Source: Diphasiastrum complanatum
Taxonomy: Eukaryota; Streptophyta; Lycopodiopsida; Lycopodiales; Lycopodiaceae
Direction of reading: 5' to 3'
DNA length: 64,000 bases
Assembly: GCA_029204225.1 (NCBI GenBank)
Contig: CM055092.1
Location: 18,579,222-18,643,221 of the forward strand
Positions 44,445 to 54,659 of this stretch are shown piece by piece (position 1 is the stretch's first letter; every line of letters begins with the position of its first letter). The position numbers were made by a program, and so were the translations under genes. Below the pieces are notes generated by a model, which saw only the letters and a program-made list of their open reading frames with translations, made no database searches and was not told the DNA's origin.

Positions 44445-45506
44445 TTATTTCCAGATGAACATATAATGCGTATCCAATCAAAAACATCAATTTATATGGA
44501 CATTATTAACTTCTTACAGGACCAGAGATATCCTGAACATTTTAATAAATAGCAAAAAAATGTTTTTCTTTCAAAGGTAGGACCTTATACGATTGTAAAT
44601 AGAATATTGTGTAAATTAGGAATTGACAATAGTCTCCGCTAATGTTTAGAACCAACCGAGACGACCGCTGTAATAAGTGCATTACATGAGAAAGATTCGA
44701 GAGGTCACTATGCTCTTAAAAACACTACAAAAAAAAATTTCAATGCTAAATATTGGTGGCCTACCGTCTATAGAGATGTTAAATTATTCATTCAAAAATG
44801 TGATGCATGCCAACATTATCACGCGATATGGTTGTCCCTTAGAACTTGTTAGCGATAGGGAAACCCATTTCTTTAATCAGACCATTGAGGCCATGTTGTC
44901 ATATTTCTCTATTACACATCGCCTCCATATAATCCAAAAGCAAATGGGCTTACAGAGTGGGCAAACGGAATCCTATGTAAAATTTTGAATAAAGTAATGG
45001 AAGCACATTCTTTTGAATGGGATCAAAAGTTACCGTCAGTCTTATGGGCATACAGAACTGCTGAAAAGATTACAACTAGGCAGACTCCATACTATCTTGT
45101 GTATGGAATGCATCCCATACTACCAATAAAATTCGGAGTTCCGACGTTCCGCATTAGTAATGAAGAGCGAATGGACGAACACGATAGTTTCCGGGAGCGG
45201 ATGATTTCTTTGACGCAACTGGAAGAGGATCGTCGTCTTTCATTAATCGAGACTGAACGAGTCCATAATAAAAGAAAAGAAATTTTTGACCAATCCATTA
45301 AGAAAATAAAAATAAAACAAGGGGACTATGTGCTTCTGTATGATAATAGACACATGTTCTTTCCTGGGAAATTACATACCAGATGAATGGGACCGTATAA
45401 AGTCATAGAAGTTTTTAATAATGGATCACTTCAGTTAGCTGATCTCCAAGGACATTTACTTGACACTTGAGTAAATGGCTCAAGGGTGAAGCGCTACTAT
45501 GACTAA
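44445..45506 (+). pseudogene. Integrase remnant (copy B)
   Basis: DEHIMRIQSKTSIYMDIINF starts the spacer. The zinc module HEKDSRGHYALKN...KLFIQKCDACQ keeps both His and both Cys. The core is cut: from CDACQ it jumps to ITRYGCPLELVSDRETHFFN (second catalytic Asp present), so the first Asp is missing. Another frameshift destroys the Glu region. The open frame 44985-45386 holds EWDQKLPSVLWAYRTAEKIT, TRQTPYYLVYGMHPILPIKF and LSLIETERVHNKRKEIFDQS. The C-terminal GPYKVIEVFNNGSLQLADLQ follows after a stop. Confidence 0.9.
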
Positions 45507-46139
45507 TTTCCGATGCATCAGTTTTAAAAAACCATCATTTTTTGTCCAATCATTTTCACCGAAGCATGCGATAAACCCGACACCTTTGCATCCTTCGTTC
45601 TAATTTTTTGCAAAAATGCCAAAACCATCGCTTCATTGTTTTGTATTGTAGCGAAAAACCTGACACCTTCGCTACATTTCCATATCATTGTTGCAAAAAA
45701 TCCGACACCATATTGGAATATGGTGTATTCACCATTTTTAGAAATATGGAAATTGCGACACTTCTACCATCGCATTTTTCGGGATTTTCCTTCATTCTAT
45801 TTTTCACTATTGAGATTTCTCGCCAGAATGCGAAAAACCTGACTCAGACATTGAGCGGAACTTTTGCGAACTAAGCGAAGCATTCGTGTATTTTATTTAT
45901 TTATTTATTTATTTTTGTTTTTAGGACTAGACACTTTATTATTGAGTATGTACCTTCAAAATGAAGGACACGCTTTCATTTAATATTGGTCTAATCCATC
46001 GAAATATCATCAATATGCCTAAAACCTCAAATACCTTTGTTTGTTGTCGCTACCACTTTCCATCACTCTTGCTCTCTGATTTCTGAATTGTTGCAATCAA
46101 GCTCTTTTCTGCCATCGCTCATTTACAATTGCAAGCACC
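45507..46139 (+). repeat. Gypsy spacer B (LTR candidate)
   Basis: Diverged, 0.63 kb version of spacers A and C. GCGATAAACCCGACACC (45569), GCGAAAAACCTGACACC (45652), GCAAAAAATCCGACACC (45694) and GCGAAAAACCTGAC (45830) repeat the GCGAAAAAxCCGACACC word. GGACTAGA-TTTATTATTGAG and GTACCTTCAAAATGAAGGAC (45925-45965) are shared with A and C. Confidence 0.6.
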
Positions 46140-47143
46140 ATGGCGATCGTATTCAAAACGCACCCAAAGCCAGTGTTACCAGTGTTACAACCACTAGCTA
46201 CACGGGTGCAAATTGAAGGACTTCTTCAGTTCGATCCATCAGTAATTCTTACTGATTTGTATCATGAGCTGATCTACAATTTGAGTGAAACAGAAGAAAG
46301 ACATATTTCCACCACTGTCCGCAATCAAGAAATTGTGAAGGATTTTACTATCATGCCTTAGGATTGCCTATGGACGACAATATGCCAGTTAGTAAACCAG
46401 ATTACATCGCAGCGGAGTTTTCCAAGAAGAAGCTTACCTTGAGAAACGGGGATATAAACTCTCTTACATCAAAGATCCCAATCTCAAAAGCTTCATTTGC
46501 TTTGCTCTTGCTTCTATCTTTTTACCAGAGCAAGAGTACACTATCTCAAATACAAATATGAGATATCTTCTGAGAGCCCTGAATGGAGAGCCTATTGTCT
46601 TTGGATAGATTGCTTTTAAGCAATTCTATAAATTAGTAAAGATTAATCAATTTTCCAGGCTGGGTCTGTAGATGGGTATTTTGTGTATGCATGCTGGCTA
46701 ACAGTGCAGGAAGACATCAGGATTGCACCAGTGCTGCCATAGCTAGACCCATCAGTAGAGGCTAAATCCTAGATGCAAATATCAAAGGCAACCACCGTAG
46801 AGAAGACATCATCATCGTCAATTCAAGGCAGCTCGGTGAGGATGTCTTCACCATTATCCCAGTATACGCCATTGTCCAGTACAGAGAAAAATAGGGACAC
46901 AGAAGAAGAAGCAGAGGATATTGCTGACCAGGAGTAGAATCAAGCTGATATACCACAAGAGCTAGCACCACAAGAAGAAGAATAACTTCATGATGATCAG
47001 CAGGATAGTGGAAGTGATGTCAAGGCACCAGTCCTCGATGCCGAATTGTATCAAAAGATTTTTGGTACACTACTGCTGGATACACAAGCGGCTATCCAAC
47101 ATCTTGCCAACTTAGAGAAGGTTTCTAGGAAGTTTGGTTCAAG
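46140..47143 (+). pseudogene. MAIVFK gag-like ORF, copy B (longest N-terminal frame)
   Basis: Open from ATG 46140: MAIVFKTHPKPVLPVLQPLA, TRVQIEGLLQFDPSVILTDL, YHELIYNLSETEERHISTTV, RNQEIVKDF. After a shift: YHALGLPMDDNMPVSKPDYI, AAEFF, EKRGYKLSYIKDPNLKSFIC and LLRALNGEPIVFG followed by IAFKQFYKLV (to about 46650). The GLP..., GYKL and AL--PI-xG-IA--QF words align with gag of element 1. An acidic Glu-rich linker (46900-46985) follows. At 47143, inside a segment parallel to 37850, it joins a copia integrase. Confidence 0.65.
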
Positions 47144-48222
47144 GTAATCTGAAGCACTTGACAAATTCACAGAATATGTGAATTGGGCTGAAAGATGTAC
47201 AGGCAGCAAAGTGAAGCAGAACAGGATAGATCGAGGTGGTGAATACATCTCAAATCGTTTCACTAGCTTTTGCAATGATCGTGGCATCATTCACAGAAGG
47301 ACTGCAGCCTACACACCGTAACACAATGGTGTTGCAGAAAGAAAGAACATGACCCTGATGGAAGCAGCCAGATGTATGATGGCCTACTTGAAGGCTACAA
47401 GGGTACTATGGGCTAAAGAAGTAGCTACAGCCGCATACATCCAGAATAGGACAGGCAAGTCTAGTGCTCCTCACACGACACCACATGAGCTATGGTGGGG
47501 TAGAAAGCCCAACCTGTCTCACGTCAGAATTTTTGGCTATGCAGCTTATGCACATATTCCAGATAAGCTTCAAAAGAAGCTTAATGAGAAAGCCGAACAG
47601 GGATTTTTGGTAGGTTATGAGAACAATTCGTTATACTACATAGTCTACATGCCAGAGACGAACACTATGAAAACAGTGAGAGATGTCAGATTTTATGAGA
47701 GCAGGACAATGGCCAATGACGATCCTATCAGCTATGAAGTTCTGGAGAGACAATACTATGACCTGCCACAAGTGACAGAGGGAGTTGAGGACGAACACGA
47801 AAATGAAGATTTTTGAGTCGTTTCCCATTTGAGCGACAAATCTGAAGAAAAACGATTCGAGAGACAGCCTACTGCTATAGTTCCTATAAACCAAGATGGC
47901 TTCGGACCGAGCATAGCAGACAAAGACAAAGGCATTGCTATCCCATAAGGATATCCTAGAAGGTCGACTAGACCACGAAGAGCGCCAATAAGATATGTGC
48001 CAGGCAGCTCAGCTTCCATATCAGAAGAGTTCTACGGATTCAATGGTGATCCATAGACTTTTGAGGAAGCAATTGTAAGTCTTGAAAAGGACAGATGGAT
48101 CCAAGCCATGAATGAAGAGATGGAGTCCACGAGAAAGAACCATGTATGGACGTTGGAGCCATTACCACATAAGCGCAAGATTGTCAAATGCAAATGGGTT
48201 TTCAAGCTCAAATACGGACTAA
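47140..48222 (+). pseudogene. Copia integrase and RT entry, fused to gypsy sequence
   Basis: From about 47146: ALDKFTEYVNWAERCTGSKV, RIDRGGEYISNRFTSFCNDR (catalytic Asp), GIIHRRTAAYTP, stop, HNGVAERKNMTLMEAARCMM (catalytic Glu). Then TAAYIQNRTGKSSAPHTTPH, ELWWGRKPNLSHVRIFGYAA, QGFLVGYENNSLYYIVYMPE, an acidic tail, STRPRRAPIRYVPGSS and the RT entry RWIQAMNEEMESTRKNHVWT, LEPLPHKRKIVKCKWVFKLK. The frame 47349-47816 is intact over 155 codons. It starts after the first integrase Asp and is cut 20 residues into RT. LTRs are missing on both sides. Confidence 0.9.
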
Positions 48223-48551
48223 CTGTAGTGCTTAGTCAGGAAGATATATAATCAGTATTTTGATGATCCTTGTCTCTTCTTAATTCTACTTCATAATTAA
48301 ACTCATCTAATAATAATACCCATCTAGCTACCCTACCCAAAAGATCAGGTTTATTCAATGCGTAGTGATCTACGTGAAAAACGAAAGGGCATGCTAAAAG
48401 ATAATGTCTATATTCATTTACTGAATAAATCATTCCTAGTGTTTCTCGCTCTGTAGAGGAATAGTTCTTTTCTTATGCAGCGAGTTGCCTACCCGCATAA
48501 TAAATTGGGTAATCTATATTTTGGTCATCTTCCTGACTAAGCACTACAGTT
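48221..48551 (-). pseudogene. Inverted gypsy RNase H segment with perfect 25-bp inverted repeats
   Basis: The minus strand carries VVLSQEDDQNIDYPIYYAGR, QLAA, stop, TLGMIYSVNEYRHYLLACPF, VFHVDHYALNKPDLLGRVAR and NYEVELRRDKDHQNTDYIS, matching copy A 34870-35175. The ends are AACTGTAGTGCTTAGTCAGG plus AAGAT at 48221-48245 and its exact reverse complement at 48527-48551. So the first part of the RNase H segment occurs in both orientations around its inverted body. Confidence 0.92.
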
Positions 48552-49488
48552 AGCCGATCTTCAAAGACATTTACTTGATACTCGAGTAAATGGCTCAAGG
48601 GTGAAGTGCTACTATGACTAATTTCCGCTGCTTTGGTCCAATCGTTTACACCAAAGTTTGCGAAAAAACCGACAGCTTCGTATCCTTCACCCATATGTGT
48701 TGTAGCGAAATTTGCGACACTACTATTTTTGCTACATTCTTAGCAAAACTACTGAAACCTTCGCTTCATTGTTGATTACTCTCTTTTTTGCGAAAAAGCC
48801 GACACCATATTTGAATGTGGTATATTAAGTAAATTCACCATGTTTGGGAGCACGGAAATTGCGACACTTCTACCTTCGCATTTTTTCGGATTTTCCTTCA
48901 TTCCATCTTTGACCTTCGGGAATTTGCAAAGAAAAAAAAAATATAACATTTAGCCAGAATGTTGCACATCATTTTGCGCATACATTTGTTTTCATCATGT
49001 TTTCATGTCACCAGTACAGTGGAAATATGCGAAAAACTCGACACCTTTGCATATTTTGCCGATACATTTTTCGCCAATATATGTTCTCATACATTTTAAC
49101 AAAGAAAATGACAGTCTTTGCTTCCAATATCACGCATTGTTTCATAGATTGTGTATATTATTATTTTCGCAATTCAAAAATCACAAATATTGAGCTGAAC
49201 TTTTGCAAACTAAGTGAAGCATTTGTGTCTTTTGCTTATTTTTCATTTATTTATTTATTTTTTGTTTGTTTTTAGGACTAGATGCTTTATTATTGAGTAT
49301 GTACCTTCAAAATGAAGGACACGCTTTCATTTAATATTAGTCTAATCCGCCGATATATCATCAGTACACCAAAAACCTCAAACACTTCTATTTTTTCGCT
49401 ACCACTTTCCATCACTCTTGCTCTCTGATTTCTGAATTGTTACGATCAAGCTCTTTTCCACCATCCCTGGTTTACAATTGCGAGCGTC
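48550..49488 (+). repeat. Integrase tail and spacer C
   Basis: 48550-48621 equals the last codons of copy A integrase (LADLQRHLLDTRVNGSRVKC then YYD and TAA). The spacer 48622-49488 is nearly identical to spacer A, with an extra roughly 40 bp (TGTGTTGTAGCGAAATTTGC, about 48697). GCGAAAAA(A/G)CCGAC words at 48660, 48789 and GCGAAAAACTCGAC at 49028. Confidence 0.85.
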
Positions 49489-50725
49489 ATGGTAATCGTA
49501 TTCAAAATGCACCCAAAGCCAGTTTTACCAGACGAATTGAAGGACTTCTTCAATCTGATCCATGAGTAATCCTTACGGACTTGTGCCATGAGCTGATCCG
49601 CAATCTGAGCGAAGAAGGACATATTTCCACCACTCTCCGGAATCAAGAAATTATTATTACAGAAGGATTTTACTATTGTGTCTTAGGTTTGCCTATGGAC
49701 GGTAGTATGTCTATTACCGAGCCAAACTTCATCACAGAGAGTAGAGTTTTCCAAGAAGACGCTTATCTTGAGAAATGGATTATAAACTCTCTTACATTAG
49801 AGATCCCAATTTCAAAAGCTTTGTTCAATTTGTTCGATTTGCTCTTGCACAACAAGAAGAAGAACGAATTCCTGATATTCAGCAGGAAAGTGAAAGTGAT
49901 GTCGAGGCACCAATTATTGATACAATAATTTTTTAATAAGATTTTTAGTACAATGTTGTCAGATACATAGGCAGCTATTCAACATTTTGTCAGCCTAGAG
50001 AAAGTCTCTAGGAAAAGTAAGACAGGATGCTACGTTGGAAGTAATGGAAGAAATTCATGAGCAGTCCAATGCTTTTGAAAATGAAAATTTATTGCTCAAA
50101 CAACAGATTCAGACCCTACAGGCTTCTTTGCAGGAGGAAAGACACATACAAGCTACTCTGCAGAATAGTAATGAGGAGCTGAGCGACAAAATTCTGTAGA
50201 TATGTTGAAGAGAGGCAACCAAATTTACAAGAGACAGGCCGAAGAGGCAATTTTATGGCTAATAAGCGCCGAAGTCACATTGGGAGCATGTGTATCTCAT
50301 GGCAGATATAGAATCGACTCAACAACTTGGAAGGGAATCCAGGAAAGAATGATCTAAACCTTCTAGCTGCAATATCTGCAACCTCGGATGGTTGCATATG
50401 AAAAATAAAAGAAGAACTGGAAGAGACTAAGTTCCAATCAAGCCAAATCCAAAATTTTGAAAAGGAAGAACCAGCCCAGTGCTAGGACCAGTCTATGCAG
50501 ACGGATGAGCCAGCAAAAGCTATATCAGAGAAGGCCATCCAGACAGACATCATCTTCAAGCAAATCCAAAAAGATCAAGAGATACAGACTGACCCAAAGA
50601 ATGTTGAGAAGATAAAAACAATCAGTGTCACAGCTACTGCAGACCAACCAGCAATGCTCACAAGCTAAGGCATCGCACAACAAAGCCATTGAAAGGAAGA
50701 ACAAGGTAGTGTATTCACTACTAGA
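49489..50725 (+). pseudogene. MAIVFK gag-like ORF, copy C
   Basis: MVIVFKMHPKPVLPDELKDF with the same early frameshift as copy A, then LCHELIRNLSEEGHISTTLR, NQEIIITEGFYYCVLGLPMD, SMSITEPNFITESRVFQEDA, YLEKWIINSLTLEIPISKAL (49581-49860). A deletion relative to A (after TCTCTAGGAAAA, about 50014) removes 160 bp before the coiled coil, which reads EEIHEQSNAFENENLLLKQQ. Similarity with A ends at about 50725, where the minus-strand chromovirus begins. A and C share the same stops, so C is a duplicate of an already dead A-like copy, or the reverse. Confidence 0.65.
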
Positions 50726-50824
50726 CATTTGCATAGCTGTGATTCAAATCTAAAATAAAAGGCTAAAGTGAGTGTTCATCTAATTGCTAGTAACCTTTTG
50801 TGAAAAAGTTTAACACCTTTTTTG

Positions 50825-51790
50825 CAAAAATAAAATAGCATAAACAGACTATAAACAGTAGCAGAATGTTTTCTACTGTTATAAGCAAACTCAATCAAAG
50901 GAATGTAATCTTCCCACTGAGATTGCCTATGAGACACATAAGTTCTCAACATGTCCTCCATAGTTTGATTAATTCTCTCAGTCTGGCCATCTGATTCAGG
51001 ATGATCAGAAGAACCAAAACTAAGCGAGGTTTCAAGTTTATGGAATACATCTGACCAAAAGTGACCTGTAAACTTAGGATCTCTATTACTAACTATATCA
51101 CTTGGCAGTCAATAAAGGCTAAATAATCTTTCCACAAAGATCTGGGCTAAATCCGAAGCCTTAGCAGTTGACTTGACTGGTATAGAAGTAGCTAACTTTG
51201 TCAACCTATCCACTACAACCCAAATAGAATCATTTTGGTGTTGGGTCCTTGGAAGTCCAACCACAAAATCCATAGATATACTTTCTCATCGTTTCTGAGG
51301 GATATCTAGGGGATGTAGCAACCCTCCAGTCTTTAAGCGTTCATCTTTGGCTAACTGGCAAGGTCTACACTTAACCACATAAGACTCAACAAATGGCTTG
51401 AGTTTCGGCCAACGAAACTCTCTTCTGACCAAGTACAAAGTCCTGTGTATACCGGGATGACCTTCACAGGGAACATCATGAAACTCATAAAGAATCTTCT
51501 TTTTTAAATCATCATCCGCCGGTACACAAATTTTCCCATTCCGAAAATAGTACCTCGGATAGAGAATTGTTCCACTATCTTCTTATCTTTCCTAGGAACC
51601 TGAGACCCTTGTGAGTAAATTTCTATTCCATTCTCATTTTTTCCTATCTCCACCATCTTCCAGATGTGACCAAAATGAGAATCTGATTCACGTTTTTCTC
51701 TCAGTGAAAGATATAGATCAGTGGAAATCTGGGTGAAAGAAAGTTCATTTAATTCACCAATCCAAATAAGTGCATCCGCATCTTGGTTAG
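50825..51790 (-). pseudogene. Chromovirus integrase fragment
   Basis: Zinc module: HDVPCEGHPGIHRTLYLVRR to ESYVVKCRPCQLAKDERLK (HHCC intact; about 51470-51330). Core: MDFVVGLPRT, WVVVDRLTKLATSIP (first Asp), DIVSNRDPKFTGHFWSDVF (second catalytic Asp replaced by Asn, about 51085), SSDHPESDGQTERINQTMED (Glu). The open frame 50961-50776 gives MLRTYVSHRQSQWEDYIPLI and EFAYNSRKHSAT before similarity stops at about 50860. Several stops. Confidence 0.88.
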
Positions 51791-52110
51791 AGCTGCCCTT
51801 GATATATCTAATCTCATGATCAAATTCCTACATAAGCTTAGCCCAACATGCTTTACGAACCCTTAGATCATTCTGATTACAAAAGTACTTTAGAGGTTGG
51901 TGATCTGTATACACTATAAACTGACTACCACAAAGGTAATGCCTCCAGGTTTTAAGTGCATGTATCACAGCAAATAACTCTTTCTCCTGAGTTGTATAAC
52001 GCAACTGAGGCCCCGTGAGTTTCTTGCTTTCAAACGCTATCGGCCTATTCTCCTGTAGAAGAACTACCCCTATCACCAAATACTTGCGTCAGTTCGCATG
52101 ACGTAAGGTA
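51690..52110 (-). pseudogene. Chromovirus RNase H
   Basis: YVMRTDAS (catalytic Asp, 52090), then GVVLLQENRPIAFESKKLTG, PQLRYTTQEKELFAVIHALK, TWRHYLCGSQFIVYTDHQPL, KYFCNQNDL and the tail EFDHEIRYIKGSSNQDADAL. Catalytic Asp/Glu residues in TDAS, QEKEL, YTDH and ADAL are all present. Frames change between IW and VIG (about 52075) and there is a stop after AKLM. Confidence 0.92.
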
Positions 52111-53164
52111 TATCAAGATTTGTGATTTGTAAAATAGGAGCTAAAGCAACCATTCGCTTGAGTTTCTCAAAGCATTGGTTCAATTCATCATTCCACTCAA
52201 TAGGCTTGCTAGGTTGACCTCTCTTCTTCTTTTTATTAACTCTGCCTTTAGTCAAATTATTTAAGGGTGCTATCACTTTAGCATAATCCACAATTGACTT
52301 ACAAAAGAGAATTGTAAAATCGAGAAAAGATTTAACTTCTCTAACTGTCTTCGGTATCGGCCAATCAAGCATTGTCTTGACCTTACTCTCATCAATCTCC
52401 AACCCACTACGGGTGATCTTATGACCGAGGTACAACAACTCATGCTTAAAGAACTCACATTTAGATTCCTTAGTGTAGAGTTTCTCTCATCTGAGAATAT
52501 CTAAGACAGCCTTAAGATGACTCAAATGCTCTTTAAGTGTTTTACTGTATATGAGAATATCATCTAAGAATACAACCACAAAAAGATCGTTCATCATCTA
52601 TTGGAACGTAGCTGGTGCATTCGTTAGCCCAAAAGGAAGCACAAGAAATTCATAGTGACCGAATCTCGTCCGAAAACCAGTCTTTTGCACGTCACCCGAA
52701 TGAATCCTAATCTGATGATATCCGATTCTAAGATCTATCTTTGTGAAGTATTTAGATCAACCTAATCGATCTACCAGATCATCCATACGAGGCAAAGGAT
52801 ATTTATTTTTAATAGTTACTTTATTCAACCCTTTGTAGTCCACACACATCTTGAAGCCTCCATCTTTCTTTGCTTTCAGAAGAACAGGAGCGTCCCAAGG
52901 CGACTTACTTGGCTGAATACGACCCATCTTCAGGTAATTTTCAATTTGCTTAGTAGTCTCTACATCTTCTTTCTGAGAAAACCTATAAGGTTGTCTAGAG
53001 ATAGGGTGACTACCTAGAATTAACTCAATCTTATGGTCTACCGATCTAGACGGCGGTAATCCATGAGGTAATTCTTCTGGAAATACATCTTTGATTTCAG
53101 ACATTAACTTATTCTTCTCAATTTGCTCCTGATCTAAGTCTACTGAGTTAAGAAATTTTGACAA
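52073..53164 (-). pseudogene. Chromovirus reverse transcriptase
   Basis: Open 53164-52757: [93 protein letters not shown], stop. Then [38 protein letters not shown], stop, and FLDDILIYSKTLKEHLSHLK with the catalytic Asp pair at 52564-52559. 52438-52073 gives LYLGHKITRSGLEIDESKVK, PKTVREVKSFLDF. FLDDILIYS and [11 protein letters not shown] are typical chromovirus wording. A nearly complete domain with four or five lesions. Confidence 0.94.
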
Positions 53165-53389
53165 TTCACAATTTCTTGATACATTTCAGATAAATCCAAA
53201 ATTGGCTTAGCAAATAAAGAATAAGCTTCATATTGTGAATGAAAAATCTCCATTACATTAGCAAATGAACTCATCCTAGATGGATGTACAAAATTGTCTC
53301 CAAACAATGTAACTATTTCTTTACCCTCTTGAAAAGAGAGAACCTATTTCTCAAAATCTATTTTGGGATGCTTATTAAATAACCACTCG

Positions 53390-53860
53390 TATTCTAGACT
53401 AATATCCGTACGTGAACATGGAAATCAATTAACTCTCTATAGTCCTGGATCCAAACAGGGAGTCTTGGAACTTTCACATTCCACATCTCCAACTCCGCTC
53501 CTGAAGCTAGATATACACGATATCTATGGTTACTGGCTTCAGTTTTGAGTCCGAGTCTCTGCACAAGACCAGAGGTAATGAAATTATGAGTAGATCCACT
53601 ATCCATTAAAATACTAACTTCATGTCCATTAACAGTTCCTTTCAAACGAAATAAATCATTTGGCAAGAATGAAGTAGTAGTAAAAGAACAATCACACTCA
53701 CAATTAATTTTATTAATTTTCAGCTTAAGATTCTCTTTACCTGGCATCTCAATCATTTGAGCTGCACCTTTCTTTCGTTTTGGGCAGAATTTCATAACGT
53801 GTCCAAGCTGACCACAATGGAAACAAACATTGGTCCTTCTAGCCTTTTTCCGGGACAACT
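53390..53860 (-). pseudogene. Gag knuckle and retropepsin (chromovirus)
   Basis: One open frame: Lys/Arg-rich start, CFHCGQLGHVMKFC (CX2CX4HX4C, intact, about 53826-53785), a basic linker, then LFRLKGTVNGHEVSILMDSG, STHNFITSGLVQRLGL (DSGSTHNF active-site motif, about 53605) and VYLASGAELEMWNVKVPRLP. The protease C-terminal part is lost at 53394 where the frame ends. DSGSTHNFI is diagnostic for this Ty3/gypsy group. Confidence 0.92.
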
Positions 53861-53893
53861 TTTTCTTTTGTCTAAATTCAGATGCAGCTTAAT

Positions 53894-54615
53894 CTAGTTC
53901 GTTGAAATATTTTTTATTCCACGAACTCTTTTCTTCCCTTCTTTCTGGATGGGTCCGGATGATCCAGATGGATTAGCCTGTAACTGCTTCCCAGATGCCA
54001 CCACCATGGAGTCGTACGCTTTCGCGACACAAACTACAGCATCAAAGGTTTGAAGCACGTTACGCTTACACTCATTCTGATAATCTGCATGCAGACCTAG
54101 GATAAACTGCCACAATGTCAGTTTTGCATCGAATGAGGGGACTTTATTCCACAAATCCATAAAATCTTGTAGGTACGAGTCCAAACTCCGAGTACCCATT
54201 TTGCAATTTGCAAATCTTTGGTAAAAATCTGAGTCGTCCACAACCACAAACGACTTTCTGAACACCTCCATAAATTCGTCCCATGTGGTAGGTTTAGATT
54301 GTAAATCACGCCACCATGACGAAGCTTTACCACGGAAGAATAGAATAACACTCTCTATCTTTTTCTCCTCAGGAATTCTGTGTGGATTAAAATAACCGGT
54401 CCACTTGGTTAGCCAGTCATCCACAATTACAGGCTTCTTTTCTTTTTTCTCTCCGAAAATGGTTCAGGCTGGAAGCCCAAATTCGGAGCAGACAAAGCTC
54501 TCACTTGATTTAACAGTACTTCCATTTGTTGATCACGTAAAGTGTTCATGTTGTTTATCTCATTAAGCGCTTGGCTTAATGACTGACAAATTTGCAGATA
54601 GGTAGGCATTGGCAC
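53894..54615 (-). pseudogene. Chromovirus gag (capsid)
   Basis: MPMPTYLQICQSLSQALNEI followed by a Leu-rich helix (54615-54427), a frameshift, then 176 open codons: DDWLTKWTGYFNPHRIPEEK, KIESVILFFRGKASSWWRDL, TTWDEFMEVFRKSFVVVDDS, RSLDSYLQDFMDLWNKVPSF, LWQFILGLHADYQNECKRNV. This is the retrotransposon gag capsid fold motif (KI----F--G-A--WW-----...W--F---F...S---Y---F). I chose the ATG at 54615 because no homology lies further upstream. Confidence 0.92.
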
Positions 54616-54659
54616 CTAACCATCGAGAGCTGCATTTGCATTATCATCTACCATATTGA

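Larger units (their letters stand above)
42690..45506 (+). mobile_element. Ty3/gypsy copy B, internally deleted
   Basis: Gag, two zinc knuckles, linker, then the RNase H-integrase spacer and integrase; protease, RT and RNase H are absent. The deletion joins the linker (about 44445) to sequence equal to copy A 35220, at the shared word GATGAACATATAATGCGTAT. A second deletion inside integrase (about 44814) removes the first core Asp region. The stop equals that of copy A (45504-45506). Confidence 0.9.

Noticed and set aside
48473-48694. Minus-strand ORF across the inversion as a novel fusion protein
   Set aside because: Its first half is the antisense of the integrase tail and spacer; only the second half is real RNase H.
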